DNA of 17,593 nucleotides from CAUSKK01 sp963533935 (GCA_963533935.1 CAUSQL010000029.1:1-17593), one strand, 5' to 3'. Positions 7,491-16,702 are shown, numbered from the stretch's first letter. The notes: generated by a model not told the origin, from the sequence alone. Numbers and translations are program-made.

Positions 7491-7943
7491 ATGGACGATA
7501 AATTTTTTATGGAACAGGCCCTGGCCCAGGCCCGCCGAGCCGAACTCGCCGGCGAAGTGCCCGTGGGCGCTCTATTGGTACGCGACGGACAAATCATCGC
7601 CGACCACAACCGCACCATCGGCAATCACGACCCCAGCGGCCACGCGGAAATCATCGTGCTGCGCCGGGCCGGCCAGCACTTTAATAATCATCGCCTCACC
7701 GGCGCCGCGGTTTACTGCACCCTGGAACCCTGCCTCATGTGCCTGGGCGCCCTGCTGCAGGCCCGGGTGGAAAAGCTGGTCTTCGCCGCCTGGGACCCGC
7801 GCTTCGGCGCCTGCGGCAGCCAGTTCGACCTGGCCCGTTCCAAGCAGTTGAACTTTCAGATTAAACAGCTACAGGGGGGACTAATGGAAGAGGAGGCCCG
7901 CGCCCTATTGCAGAATTTTTTTAAGGCGCGGCGAAAAAAATGA
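7491..7943 (+). CDS. tadA: TadA, tRNA-specific adenosine-34 deaminase
   Basis: A 150-residue zinc deaminase that converts A34 to inosine in the wobble position of tRNA-Arg(ACG), allowing decoding of CGU/CGC/CGA. Zinc ligands are H51 in HAEI (with E53 as proton shuttle) and C81/C84 in PCLMC. The length and the C-terminal helix match the bacterial family. The ATG at 7491 has no good Shine-Dalgarno sequence (only AAAAG directly upstream); the next in-frame ATG at 7509 has none either, so the longer form that retains MDDKFFMEQAL is preferred. It is divergent from the DUF2157 operon with only 60 bases between the starts. It is 74 bases upstream of putP, which seems to have its own promoter. Confidence 0.93.
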   Translation: MDDKFFMEQALAQARRAELAGEVPVGALLVRDGQIIADHNRTIGNHDPSGHAEIIVLRRAGQHFNNHRLTGAAVYCTLEPCLMCLGALLQARVEKLVFAAWDPRFGACGSQFDLARSKQLNFQIKQLQGGLMEEEARALLQNFFKARRKK

Positions 7944-7959
7944 GGCAACGGGCGGTCGC

Positions 7960-7989
7960 TTGACAGTCCATGGCTCTTTGTGGTGCATT
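7960..7989 (+). promoter_or_regulatory. Candidate putP promoter
   Basis: A perfect -35 TTGACA (7960-7965) is followed after 18 bases by TGCATT (7984-7989), a poor -10. The location, 28 bases before the putP ATG, is sensible, but the weak -10 suggests activator dependence or a wrong call. Confidence 0.4.
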
Positions 7990-8017
7990 AACGGTTCGTA
8001 ATCTTTGAGGAAATGCT

Positions 8018-9544
8018 ATGAATCCCATGCACATAACCTTCGCCATCTATCTAATTGTCGTGCTGCTCATCGGCATGGCAGCCTACTTCTCCACGAAAAA
8101 TTTCGACGACTACATCTTGGGCGGCCGCAGCCTCGGCCCCTTCGTTACGGCCATGTCCGCCGGCGCCTCGGACATGTCCGGCTGGCTGCTCATGGGCCTG
8201 CCCGGCGCCATCTACGCCAGCGGGCTGGTGGAAAGCTGGATCGCTATCGGTCTCACCGTCGGCGCCTATTTCAACTGGCGGCTGGTGGCCGGCCTGCTGC
8301 GGGTGCACACGGAGCAAAGCAATAACGCCCTAACCCTGCCGGACTATTTCTATAACCGCTTTGGCGCCAAGGGCCAGGCCATGAAGGTGATTTCCGCTTC
8401 GATTATTCTGGTCTTCTTCACCATCTACTGCGCCTCCGGCGTGGTGGCGGGCGCGCACCTGTTCCAGAGCTTATTTAAGGACATGAGCTATGAGGAGGCC
8501 ATGTGGCTGGGCGCCGGTGCCACCATCGCCTACACCTTCATCGGCGGTTTCCTGGCCGTTAGCTGGACGGACACGGTGCAGGCAACGTTAATGCTCTTCG
8601 CCCTAATTCTGACACCCGTCATGGTCTACCTGTCCCTGGGCGGCGCGGAGCAAATACAGGAAGCCTTTACGGTGGCGGCCAACAGCAGCGGGAAAAACTA
8701 TTCCAGTCTCTTCGCCGGCAGCAGCTGGCTGGCCATCATCTCCACTTCTGCCTGGGGGCTGGGTTACTTCGGCCAGCCACACATTCTCGCCCGCTTCATG
8801 GCGGCGGAAAACGTGCAGTCCCTTGGCCCGGCCCGGCGCATTGGCATGACCTGGATGATTATTTGTATGGCCGGCGCCATCGCTGTAGGCTATTTCGGCA
8901 TCGCCTATTTCAGTGCCAATCCGGATAACATCGGCGCCCTAGATGGCAAGGACGAGCGGATATTCATTGGCCTAGCCAAATTGCTGTTTTCCCCCTGGAT
9001 TGCCGGCGTGGTACTAAGCGCCATTCTGGCGGCGGTGATGAGTACGCTTTCTGCGCAACTGTTGCTGTGTTCAAGCGCCATCACGGAAGATTTCTACCGC
9101 GGTTTTCTAAGGAAAGATGCCAGTCAAGCTGAACTGGTATGGATTGGCCGCATCATGGTTTTAGCCATTTCCGTCATTGCCATTCTCATTGCGGCGGATC
9201 CAAACCGCCAGGTATTAAAGCTGGTGGAATTCGCCTGGGCCGGCTTCGGTGCCGCCTTCGGTCCGGTGGTAATTCTCTCGCTCATCTGGCGGCGCATGAC
9301 GGCCAACGGCGCATTGTTGGGCATGCTGGCCGGCGCCGTCGTAGCCATTTGCTGGCGGGTTTATGTGCGCACCCCGGCCGAAGCCAACAATCCGGATTCC
9401 ATTTGGACCATCTATGAAATGATTCCCGGCTTCCTGGCCTGCTGGCTGGTGATTTGGGTGGTTTCCCTATTAGATAGACAGCCGGACGCTGCAGTATTAG
9501 CTAATTTTGACCAGGCCCAGCAGAAATACCGGGCGGAGAAATAA
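8018..9544 (+). CDS. putP: PutP, sodium/proline symporter
   Basis: A 508-residue inner-membrane transporter of the sodium:solute symporter family (E. coli PutP 502) that imports proline with Na+. About 13 membrane segments are visible. SAGASDMSGWLLMGLPGA (about 47-64) carries the conserved aspartate of the Na+ site (D52, D55 in E. coli), and VMSTLSAQLLLCSSAITEDFYR is the segment holding the second set of Na+ ligands (S340/T341 in E. coli). Both are close to the enteric protein, so proline rather than pantothenate or another solute is the likely substrate. The ATG at 8018 has GAGG seven bases upstream. No putA or proline regulator lies nearby, so a catabolic or osmoprotective role cannot be decided here. 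Confidence 0.93.
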   Translation: MNPMHITFAIYLIVVLLIGMAAYFSTKNFDDYILGGRSLGPFVTAMSAGASDMSGWLLMGLPGAIYASGLVESWIAIGLTVGAYFNWRLVAGLLRVHTEQSNNALTLPDYFYNRFGAKGQAMKVISASIILVFFTIYCASGVVAGAHLFQSLFKDMSYEEAMWLGAGATIAYTFIGGFLAVSWTDTVQATLMLFALILTPVMVYLSLGGAEQIQEAFTVAANSSGKNYSSLFAGSSWLAIISTSAWGLGYFGQPHILARFMAAENVQSLGPARRIGMTWMIICMAGAIAVGYFGIAYFSANPDNIGALDGKDERIFIGLAKLLFSPWIAGVVLSAILAAVMSTLSAQLLLCSSAITEDFYRGFLRKDASQAELVWIGRIMVLAISVIAILIAADPNRQVLKLVEFAWAGFGAAFGPVVILSLIWRRMTANGALLGMLAGAVVAICWRVYVRTPAEANNPDSIWTIYEMIPGFLACWLVIWVVSLLDRQPDAAVLANFDQAQQKYRAEK

Positions 9545-9569
9545 AAAAGCGCTTCTCTGGAAGCGCCTT
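9543..9569 (-). terminator. Intrinsic terminator of tRNA-Val, overlapping the putP stop
   Basis: On the minus strand a 10-bp stem with one mismatch (9560-9569 against 9546-9555) and loop CAGA is followed by six T's. It lies nine bases beyond the 3' end of the tRNA. On the plus strand the stem is followed by GAAATTAA, so it would be a weaker terminator for putP. The stem core AAGCGCTTC resembles the AGCGCC/GCGCTT motif of the interspersed repeats. Confidence 0.8.
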
Positions 9570-9578
9570 GAAATTAAG

Positions 9579-9652
9579 TAGTCGTGATAGGACTCGAACC
9601 TACGACCCCCACCATGTCAAGGTGGTGCTCTAACCAACTGAGCTACACGACT
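9579..9652 (-). tRNA. tRNA-Val(GAC)
   Basis: A 74-nt cloverleaf without encoded CCA. The acceptor stem AGTCGTG pairs with CACGACT (7 bp); the D arm contains GCTCAGTTGGTTAGAGC; the anticodon stem CCACC/GGTGG encloses loop TTGACAT, anticodon GAC; the T arm is GTAGG-TTCGAGT-CCTAT; the discriminator is A. From the D arm through the anticodon arm and variable loop it matches my recollection of E. coli tRNA-Val(GAC), which supports the isotype. It is a stand-alone gene with its own promoter and terminator. CCA must be added post-transcriptionally. Confidence 0.95.
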
Positions 9653-9663
9653 AAAGGAGGAAT

Positions 9664-9691
9664 ATTTTAACTTGGCTCCGGGAAAAAGCAA
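9664..9691 (-). promoter_or_regulatory. Promoter for tRNA-Val
   Basis: Minus strand: -35 TTGCTT (9686-9691), 16-base spacer, -10 TAAAAT (9664-9669). Transcription would start about five bases before the tRNA 5' end. Confidence 0.65.
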
Positions 9692-9702
9692 GGGCTAATG
9701 CC

Positions 9703-9731
9703 TTGATTTTCCTGGGGTCAAAACTTAAAAT
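9703..9731 (+). promoter_or_regulatory. Promoter for rplU-rpmA
   Basis: -35 TTGATT (9703-9708), 17-base spacer, -10 TAAAAT (9726-9731), a strong sigma-70 match. It gives a leader of about 50 bases before rplU. It lies 11 bases from the divergent tRNA-Val promoter. Confidence 0.75.
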
Positions 9732-9748
9732 GTCCAGTTTTTCACACG

Positions 9749-9777
9749 GCTGCAAACAGCTTGCAGCGAAATTTTTT
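9749..9777 (+). promoter_or_regulatory. Hairpin plus T-tract in the rplU leader (possible attenuator)
   Basis: A perfect 7-bp stem GCTGCAA/TTGCAGC with a 5-base loop (9749-9767) is followed by GAAATTTTTT. It lies between the predicted rplU start of transcription and the GGGAG ribosome binding site. The geometry resembles a weak intrinsic terminator, so r-protein autoregulation by attenuation is possible; no such regulation is demonstrated by the sequence. Confidence 0.35.
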
Positions 9778-9787
9778 GGGAGTAATT

Positions 9788-10102
9788 ATGTTTGCAGTTA
9801 TTGAAACCGGTGGCAAGCAATACAAGGTAAAAAGCGGCCAGCGTTTGAAAATCGAAACCATCAAAGCTGAAGCCGGCGCAAATTTTGTCTTTGACAAAGT
9901 TTTGCTGGTGGCCAAGGACGACAGCAATGTTAATGTGGGAGCTCCCTACATTGGCGGTGCCACCGTCAGTTGCACCGTGGAAAATCACGGTCGCCACAAG
10001 AAGGTGCGGATTCTTAAATTCCGCCGCCGTAAGCACCACATGAAAAGAATGGGCCACCGGCAGAATTACACAGAAGTTTTAATTGGCGAAATCAAAGCCT
10101 AA
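9788..10102 (+). CDS. rplU: 50S ribosomal protein L21
   Basis: 104 residues, against 103 in E. coli L21. It opens with MFAVIETGGKQYKV, the L21 signature, and has the basic 23S-binding stretch KVRILKFRRRKHHMKRMGHRQ near the C-terminus. The ATG at 9788 follows GGGAG at proper spacing; an upstream TTG would add nine residues that overlap the leader hairpin and are foreign to the family. It is co-transcribed with rpmA, 9 bases downstream. The ObgE gene that often follows rpmA is absent here. Confidence 0.97.
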   Translation: MFAVIETGGKQYKVKSGQRLKIETIKAEAGANFVFDKVLLVAKDDSNVNVGAPYIGGATVSCTVENHGRHKKVRILKFRRRKHHMKRMGHRQNYTEVLIGEIKA

Positions 10103-10111
10103 GGAGTAAAT

Positions 10112-10375
10112 ATGGCACACAAGAAAGCAGGCGGTTCCAGCCGCAACGGTCGCGATTCCAAATCCAAACGCCTTGGGGTAAAACGCTACGGCGGTCAGTT
10201 GGTTACGGCCGGTTCAATTATTATCCGTCAGCGGGGCACAGCTACCCTAGCTGGTGAAAACGTGGGCGTTGGCCGCGACCACACCCTCTTCGCCCTCATT
10301 GACGGCCATGTTAAATTCCTACGCAAGGGCCCGAAAAATCGCAAGTACGTAAGTATCGTTGCCGCCGCGGCCTAA
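10112..10375 (+). CDS. rpmA: 50S ribosomal protein L27
   Basis: 87 residues beginning MAHKKAGGSSRNGRDS. The N-terminal tail reaches the peptidyl-transferase centre. It has the direct form without the cleavable N-terminal extension found in Firmicutes, so no prepeptidase is needed. The ribosome binding site AAGGAG lies six bases upstream of the ATG. It is followed by a clear intrinsic terminator. Confidence 0.97.
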   Translation: MAHKKAGGSSRNGRDSKSKRLGVKRYGGQLVTAGSIIIRQRGTATLAGENVGVGRDHTLFALIDGHVKFLRKGPKNRKYVSIVAAAA

Positions 10376-10388
10376 GCCAAAAAAGAAG

Positions 10389-10414
10389 AAGCCCCGTTTT
10401 GGGGCTTTTTTATT
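10389..10414. terminator. Bidirectional intrinsic terminator between rpmA and folP
   Basis: Stem AAGCCCC (10389-10395), loop GTTTT, GGGGCTT (10401-10407), then T's on the plus strand. On the minus strand the same stem is followed by CTTCTTCTTTTTT, so it also serves folP, which ends at 10425. Confidence 0.9.
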
Positions 10415-10424
10415 GCCTGAAAAA

Positions 10425-11238
10425 CTAGCCGCGCAGGGCCGCCACCATTAGCAGCGCGTCGCGGGTTTCCTTAATATCGTGGGCGCGGATAATGCCGGCG
10501 CCAAGCCAGGCGCTTAGTGCCGCTAAAGTTACCGAGCCAATAAGCCGTTCATTAACTGGCACATCACCTAGATAGTGGCCAATGGTGGATTTGCGCGACA
10601 CCCCCACCAGCAGCGGGTAGCCGAGGGCAAGAAAATCCGCAGTGTGGCGAATCAGTGCCATGTTCTGTGCTGGATTTTTCCCAAATCCAAACCCAAAATC
10701 TAGGACTATGCGCTCCCGGGCCACGCCCGCCGCCAAAGCCGCCGCCGCCCGCGCCCGCAGATAGTCCCGCACTTCCCCGATTAAATCAGCGTAGACCGTG
10801 TTCTGCTGCATGTGCGCCGGCATGCCGCGCATGTGCATGAGGCATAGGCCGCAGTTGTAATTTTTCATCAACGCCAGGGCGCCTTCATCTTCTAAGCCGT
10901 GCACGTCATTGATTAAATCCACGCCCAAATCCAGCATGGCCCGCATAACTGCGGTTTTTTTAGTGTCAATGGAAATAGGCACATTCCAGGACATGAGCGC
11001 TTCCACCACTGGCTGAAGCCGACGAATTTCCTCCGCCACCGGCACCGGCTGGGAATTGGGACGGGTGCTTTCGCCGCCTAAATCGAGAATATCCGCCCCC
11101 TCCTTCAGCATTTGCTCGGCCCGCTTAATGGCGTCCTTGGCATTGAAAAATTGTCCGCCGTCGGAAAACGAATCGGGCGTGCAATTGAGCACGCCCATGA
11201 GCTTGGTTTGCGATAGGCCCAGATTAAAACGGCCGCAT

Positions 11239-11252
<14 letters not shown>
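10425..11252 (-). CDS. folP: FolP, dihydropteroate synthase
   Basis: Condenses 6-hydroxymethyl-7,8-dihydropterin pyrophosphate with p-aminobenzoate in folate synthesis; the sulfonamide target. Signatures: MGVLNCTPDSFSDGG near the start, LDLGGESTRPNSQPV, DFGFGFGKN and VGVSRKSTIG, the pterin and pABA loops of the TIM barrel. I chose the ATG at 11250-11252 (275 residues), because AGGA lies five bases upstream and the protein then starts like other DHPS proteins. An ATG at 11276 would add eight atypical residues inside ftsH. The gene overlaps the ftsH stop by 14 bases, so it is the last gene of rlmE-ftsH-folP, a linkage shared with E. coli; glmM, which follows in E. coli, is absent. Confidence 0.95.
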
Positions 11253-13164
<1,912 letters not shown>

Positions 13165-13203
13165 GTGAAACCTCGTTTAATTTCGAAACAATGGTAATGG
13201 GGG

Positions 13204-13830
13204 TTATGCGTCAGCCTTAAAGCCCCGGGCCAACAAATAGACTTCCTGGCTACGGCCGCGGGAGGCTTCTGGCTTGCGGGTCAGCACCTTGGTGAAGTGC
13301 TGACGAAGTTGTTTGATTAGTGTATCAAAGCCGGGGCCCTGGAATATCTTGGTCAGGAAATCGCCGCCGGGGCGCAGGTGATTAAGGGTGAAATCCAGGG
13401 CCAATTCCACCAGGTACATGCTTTTGGCCTGGTCGGCGAATTTCACGCCGATGGTGTTCGGTGCCATGTCCGACAACACTAAATCCAGCTTTTCTCCACC
13501 GAGGGCCGCTTCCAATTGGCTTAACACTTCCTCTTCCCGGAAATCTCCCTGAATAAACTGCACATCGGCCAGGGCGTCCATGGGGAGTATGTCCAGGGCG
13601 ATGATGGTGCCGCGGCCCTGCATTTGCTGGCTGATGTACTGGGTCCAGCCGCCGGGCGCGGCGCCCAGTTCGGCCACCCGCATGGCCGGGCGAATAATCC
13701 GGTCCTTCTCCTGAATTTCCTGTAATTTATAGACCGCCCGGGAGCGATAGCCTTCCCGATGGGCCCGCTGGACAAAGGGGTCATTGAAATGTTCCTTGAG
13801 CCAACGTTTGCTACTTTTCGTCCGTGCCAT
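13204..13830 (-). CDS. rlmE: RlmE (FtsJ), 23S rRNA 2'-O-methyltransferase, U2552
   Basis: 208 residues, as in E. coli (209). SAM-binding motif I is AELGAAPGGWTQY (53-65). The K-D-K-E catalytic tetrad is K35, D121 (LSDMAPN), K161 and E196, each about three positions before the E. coli residues. It methylates the 2'-OH of U2552 in the A loop during late 50S assembly. The ATG at 13830 has GAGGAA upstream. It is divergent from yhbY, another 50S-associated factor, across only 45 bases, which keeps two ribosome-assembly genes on one divergent control region. Confidence 0.96.
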   Translation of the reverse strand: MARTKSSKRWLKEHFNDPFVQRAHREGYRSRAVYKLQEIQEKDRIIRPAMRVAELGAAPGGWTQYISQQMQGRGTIIALDILPMDALADVQFIQGDFREEEVLSQLEAALGGEKLDLVLSDMAPNTIGVKFADQAKSMYLVELALDFTLNHLRPGGDFLTKIFQGPGFDTLIKQLRQHFTKVLTRKPEASRGRSQEVYLLARGFKADA

Positions 13831-13835
13831 ATTAA
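13808..13835 (+). promoter_or_regulatory. Candidate yhbY promoter
   Basis: -35 TTGCTA (13808-13813), 16-base spacer, -10 TATTAA (13830-13835), lying inside the 5' end of rlmE on the opposite strand. Confidence 0.45.
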
Positions 13836-13858
13836 AAATTCCTCATTAATTGGCCGCC

Positions 13859-13886
13859 ATTCTAAAGGAATTCCAATGCTAAACAA
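13859..13886 (-). promoter_or_regulatory. Candidate rlmE-ftsH-folP promoter
   Basis: Minus strand: -35 TTGTTT (13881-13886), 16-base spacer, -10 TAGAAT (13859-13864). It overlaps the yhbY start, so the two divergent promoters cross each other's start regions. Confidence 0.5.
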
Positions 13887-14172
13887 AAACCAGATAAGAC
13901 ATCTAAAGGCGCTGGGCCACCAACTGCGCCCGCTGGTGCTCATGGGCACCAACGGCCTTAGCGATAGTGTGCACCAGGAAATCGACCGGGCCCTGACCAG
14001 CCACGAGCTGGTTAAGGTGAAGCTGGCCAAGCTGGACAACGGCCAGCAGCGGGCCATGATTGAGGCCATCGTTGAACGTAGCGGCGGCGAATTCATTCAG
14101 CAGATTGGCCACATGGCCCTGTTCTTTCGCCGCAATAAAAAGGAACCGAAGATTGAACTGCCAAAAAAATAG
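13876..14172 (+). CDS. yhbY: YhbY, CRM-domain RNA-binding ribosome assembly factor
   Basis: 98 residues (E. coli YhbY 97), a single CRS1-YhbY (CRM) domain associated with pre-50S particles. It starts MLNKNQIRHLKALGHQLRP; the GxxG-type loop is represented by LMGTNGLSDSV, and the basic LVKVKLAKLDNG stretch follows. The start at 13876 is set by AAAGGA eight bases upstream; an in-frame ATG at 13759 would extend the protein into the antisense of rlmE with unrelated residues. The tail is lysine-rich (RRNKKEPKIELPKK). It is convergent with lpdA across a repeat-filled spacer. Confidence 0.94.
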   Translation: MLNKNQIRHLKALGHQLRPLVLMGTNGLSDSVHQEIDRALTSHELVKVKLAKLDNGQQRAMIEAIVERSGGEFIQQIGHMALFFRRNKKEPKIELPKK

Positions 14173-14176
14173 CTGA

Positions 14177-14256
14177 TTTACCGACGGACGGGTGCTTAGG
14201 CTGTATGTTTAATAATGACTTTAAACATACACCCTAAGCGCCCGTCTGTTTGTAAA
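14177..14256. repeat. Interspersed palindromic repeat, cluster 4a (inverted pair)
   Basis: Units at 14177-14211 (plus) and 14222-14256 (minus), 35 bp each, separated by 10 bases. The inner arms form a long hairpin beginning with perfect TGTATGTTTA/TAAACATACA and continuing through the cores GGGTGCTTAGG and CCTAAGCGCCC with few mismatches. Both belong to the GACGG-type subtype, matching the pair at 5655-5732. It begins five bases after the yhbY stop and has no typical T tract, but could still stall or end transcription. Confidence 0.87.
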
Positions 14257-14374
14257 TGGCCAGATTAGACGCGTCAGAAACGCCCTTCCGTTAAGCGCCG
14301 GTGGGCAACGTAGAAATTACATGGGCCAGCTTAAACTCTTCCCGTAATGCCGCTTCTTCAGTGAATTACATTAA
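14257..14374. other. Intergenic stretch with a short coding-like remnant
   Basis: No intact gene. On the minus strand 14291-14365 reads FTEEAALREEFKLAHVIST and a few more residues to a TAA, 24 codons with normal codon use, directly preceded in frame by TAA and lacking any start codon. It may be the tail of a decayed gene whose upstream part was lost where the next repeat unit now lies, or chance. I do not recognise the peptide. Confidence 0.3.
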
Positions 14375-14457
14375 TTTACCGACGAACGGGCGCTTCCCCT
14401 GTATGTAATTTAAACACTAAATACATACCGCGCCTAAGCGTTAGCGAAACCGTCCGG
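14375..14457. repeat. Interspersed palindromic repeat, cluster 4b (one clear unit and one degenerate unit)
   Basis: A plus-strand unit at 14375-14407 starts TTTACCGACGAACGGGCGCTT and ends TGTATGTA. It is followed by a degraded minus-strand unit at about 14411-14457 in which GGTATGTAT, CGCTTAGG and GGACGG can be recognised in the oriented strand, with about ten extra bases between the last two. The second unit shows how copies decay. Confidence 0.65.
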
Positions 14458-14470
14458 CCGTCGAAGCCGC

Positions 14471-14496
14471 TAAAAAAGCGCTCCGGAGAGCGCTTT
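14471..14496 (-). terminator. Intrinsic terminator of lpdA
   Basis: On the minus strand a perfect 9-bp stem AAAGCGCTC/GAGCGCTTT (14488-14496 against 14475-14483) with loop TCCG continues into a run of six T's. It lies 15 bases after the lpdA stop. Confidence 0.9.
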
Positions 14497-14510
14497 CCTT
14501 TCTTGCAAAA

Positions 14511-16244
14511 TTATTTTTTCTGCGGCGGTAAATCCGTGCAAGTGCCTTCGGCCACCTCGGCGGCCATGCCGATGCTTTCGCCCAGGGTCGGGTGTGGGTG
14601 AATGGTCAATGCGATGTCTTCCACATTGGCGTTCATCTCAATGGCCAGGGCGATTTCGCCCACCATGTCGCCGGCGTTCGGGCCGACGAGGGCGCCACCG
14701 ATGACCCGGTGCGTGTTCTTATCCACGATTAATTTGGTAAAGCCGTAATCGCAGCCGTTGGCGATGGCCCGGCCGGAGGCGGCCCAGGGGAATACGGCCT
14801 TCTTAATGTCTAAACCTTGGGCCTTGGCCTGCGCCTCGGTAACACCCACCCAGGCCACCTCCGGCGAAGTGTAGGCGACGCTGGGAATGACCCGCGCATC
14901 GAAGTAGGACTTCTGGCCAGCCACCGCCTGGGCCGCCACGTGGGCTTCATGCACCGCCTTGTGCGCCAGCATGGGCTGGCCAACGATGTCGCCGATGGCA
15001 AAGATGTGCGGCTGATTGGTGCGCATTTGCTTGTCCACCGGGATAAAGCCACGCTCATTCACGGTCACCCCCGCCGCTTCCAGATTTAACTGCTTACCGT
15101 TGGGGCTGCGGCCGACGGCCACCAGCACCCGGTCGTAGGCTTCCTCGCCGGCCGGGGCGGCCCCGCCCTCGAACTTAACGTAAATGCCATCCTTCTTGGC
15201 CGTAGCACTGACGGTTTTCGTGCCGGTCATGATGCGGTTAAAGCGCTTGGCGTTGTGTTTTTCCCAGACCTTAACCAAATCAGCGTCGGCGCCGGCCATG
15301 ACGCTGTCGGCCATTTCCACGATGTCCACCTTAGAACCCAAGGTGGCGTAAACGGTGGCCATTTCCAGGCCGATGATGCCGCCGCCGACGATGAGTAGAC
15401 GCTTGGGCACGTCTTTCAGGGCCAGGGCACCGGTGGAATCCATAATCCGCTCGTCTTCCGGCATGAAGGGCAGCTTCACGCTCTGGGAGCCGGCGGCGAT
15501 GATGATGTTTTTAAAGCTGATTTTTTCCGTGCCGGTGGCGGTTTTCACGGTCAATTCGTGGCTACCGGAGAATTGGGCTTCACCTTGCACCACGGTTACC
15601 TTGCGCGCCTTGGCCATGCCGGCCAGGCCGGTGGTTAAACGCTTGATTACCCCTTCCTTATGGCTGCGCAGGGCGTCCACGTCGATTTTCGGCGCGGCGA
15701 ATTTAATGCCGGCCACGGCCACCTGCTCAGCCTCTTCAATGACTTCGCAGACGTGCAATAGGGCCTTGGAGGGAATGCAGCCCACGTTGAGGCAGACGCC
15801 GCCCAGGGTCGGGTAACGTTCCACCAGCGTTACATTTAGGCCCAGGTCGGCGGCGCGGAAGGCGGCGGAATAGCCACCGGGGCCGGCGCCCAGCACCACT
15901 AAATCCACAGCGCCGGCGGGGGCGTTACCCGCAGCCACGGCTGGGGCGGGGGTCGGGGCGGCAGGTGCCGCCGCAGCGGCCGGTTGTGCAGCGGGGGCGG
16001 CGCCGGCGCTGCCGTCGTCAATTTGCCCGATGACGTCGCCGGTGGACACCTTGCTGCCCACCTTAATGGTCAATTCACTGATGACGCCGTCGAACTCCGC
16101 CGGCACTTCCATGGACGCCTTGTCCGTTTCCAGCACTGCGAGGGAATCGTCCTTCTTAACGCTATCGCCCACCTTAACCAATACTTCAATTACATCCACG
16201 TCCTTAAAGTCGCCCAGGTCGGGAATCACAATTGCCTTTGCCAT
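14511..16244 (-). CDS. lpdA: LpdA, dihydrolipoamide dehydrogenase with N-terminal lipoyl domain
   Basis: 577 residues: the E3 flavoprotein of 2-oxo acid dehydrogenase complexes, reoxidising dihydrolipoamide with NAD+. Residues 1-78 are a lipoyl domain (ETDKAS, lipoylated K42), then an Ala/Pro linker (about 79-110), then FAD (VLGAGPGGYSAAF, about 117-129), the redox disulfide C151/C156 in GGVCLNVGCIPSK, NAD-binding GGGIIGLE and the catalytic H551-E556 pair in HPHPTLGE. The lipoyl-E3 fusion resembles the neisserial P64k type and is common with pyruvate dehydrogenase. The ATG at 16244 has AAGGA upstream. aceE/aceF are not in the window: upstream is a plus-strand gene, so lpdA is separated from any pdh operon here. 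Confidence 0.96.
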   Translation of the reverse strand: MAKAIVIPDLGDFKDVDVIEVLVKVGDSVKKDDSLAVLETDKASMEVPAEFDGVISELTIKVGSKVSTGDVIGQIDDGSAGAAPAAQPAAAAAPAAPTPAPAVAAGNAPAGAVDLVVLGAGPGGYSAAFRAADLGLNVTLVERYPTLGGVCLNVGCIPSKALLHVCEVIEEAEQVAVAGIKFAAPKIDVDALRSHKEGVIKRLTTGLAGMAKARKVTVVQGEAQFSGSHELTVKTATGTEKISFKNIIIAAGSQSVKLPFMPEDERIMDSTGALALKDVPKRLLIVGGGIIGLEMATVYATLGSKVDIVEMADSVMAGADADLVKVWEKHNAKRFNRIMTGTKTVSATAKKDGIYVKFEGGAAPAGEEAYDRVLVAVGRSPNGKQLNLEAAGVTVNERGFIPVDKQMRTNQPHIFAIGDIVGQPMLAHKAVHEAHVAAQAVAGQKSYFDARVIPSVAYTSPEVAWVGVTEAQAKAQGLDIKKAVFPWAASGRAIANGCDYGFTKLIVDKNTHRVIGGALVGPNAGDMVGEIALAIEMNANVEDIALTIHPHPTLGESIGMAAEVAEGTCTDLPPQKK

Positions 16245-16264
16245 TTGAAAATCCTTAGTCGTAA

Positions 16265-16291
16265 AAAAAGGGCCTATTTTAGACCCTTTTT
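16265..16291. promoter_or_regulatory. Terminator-like hairpin in front of lpdA
   Basis: AAAAAGGG (16265-16272) pairs with CCCTTTTT (16284-16291); inside, CTA/TAG around TTT extends the stem after one mismatch. T tracts follow on both strands, so it is terminator-shaped in both directions. It lies 20-47 bases before the lpdA ATG. It could be the relic terminator of a gene formerly upstream of lpdA, or an attenuator in the lpdA leader. I see no convincing promoter in 16245-16264, between it and lpdA, so lpdA transcription probably passes through it. Confidence 0.55.
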
Positions 16292-16378
16292 ACCCGGCCA
16301 CAGTAGGGGCAACCCGCACTTCATTTAGCCAATTTAATGCGTAATTTCGCTTCAATTTAATTGTTTATTTCCTAAAAA

Positions 16379-16702
16379 ATGAGTACCAATAATCTGCATC
16401 AACATTCGGTCTATCGGCCGGAAATCGACGGCCTGCGCGCCATTGCCGTGCTGACGGTGATATTTTTCCACGCCAATGCGGCCTGGGTGCCCTCGGGCTA
16501 TCTGGGCGTGGACATGTTCTTCGTGCTGTCCGGCTATCTGATTACCCAGATAATTCACCGGGAAATGCGTGAGGGAAAATTTTCCTTCGTGGAATTCTAT
16601 AAGCGGCGGGCCAAGCGCATACTGCCGGCCTTCCTCACCGTACTTATTTTTGCCAGCATCATTGCCCATTTAATAATAGAGATGAGTTTTCAGGCTGCCT
16701 GA
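16379..16702 (+). pseudogene. 5' fragment of an acyltransferase-3 (OafA/OatA-type) membrane gene
   Basis: The 107 residues match only the start of the acyltransferase-3 family, integral membrane enzymes of 350-650 residues that O-acetylate cell-surface sugars: YRPEIDGLRAIAVLTVIFFHA (about 12-32, with the conserved His), SGYLGVDMFFVLSGYLIT and the FYKRRAKRILPAF motif. After about residue 98 homology ceases and the last residues FQAA plus the TGA stop come from the uptake-sequence palindrome at 16688-16704. About three quarters of the protein, including the rest of the ten-helix domain, is gone, so it must be inactive. No Shine-Dalgarno is evident before the ATG. It probably belongs to the resident chromosome and was cut by the DNA that follows. 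Confidence 0.85.

Noticed and set aside
9761..9787. TTG upstream start for rplU
   Set aside because: It would place the N-terminus in the leader hairpin and add nine residues not seen in L21; GGGAG precedes the ATG at 9788.
13759..13875. Extended N-terminus for yhbY
   Set aside because: The extra residues are antisense to rlmE and unlike the CRM family; AAAGGA precedes 13876.
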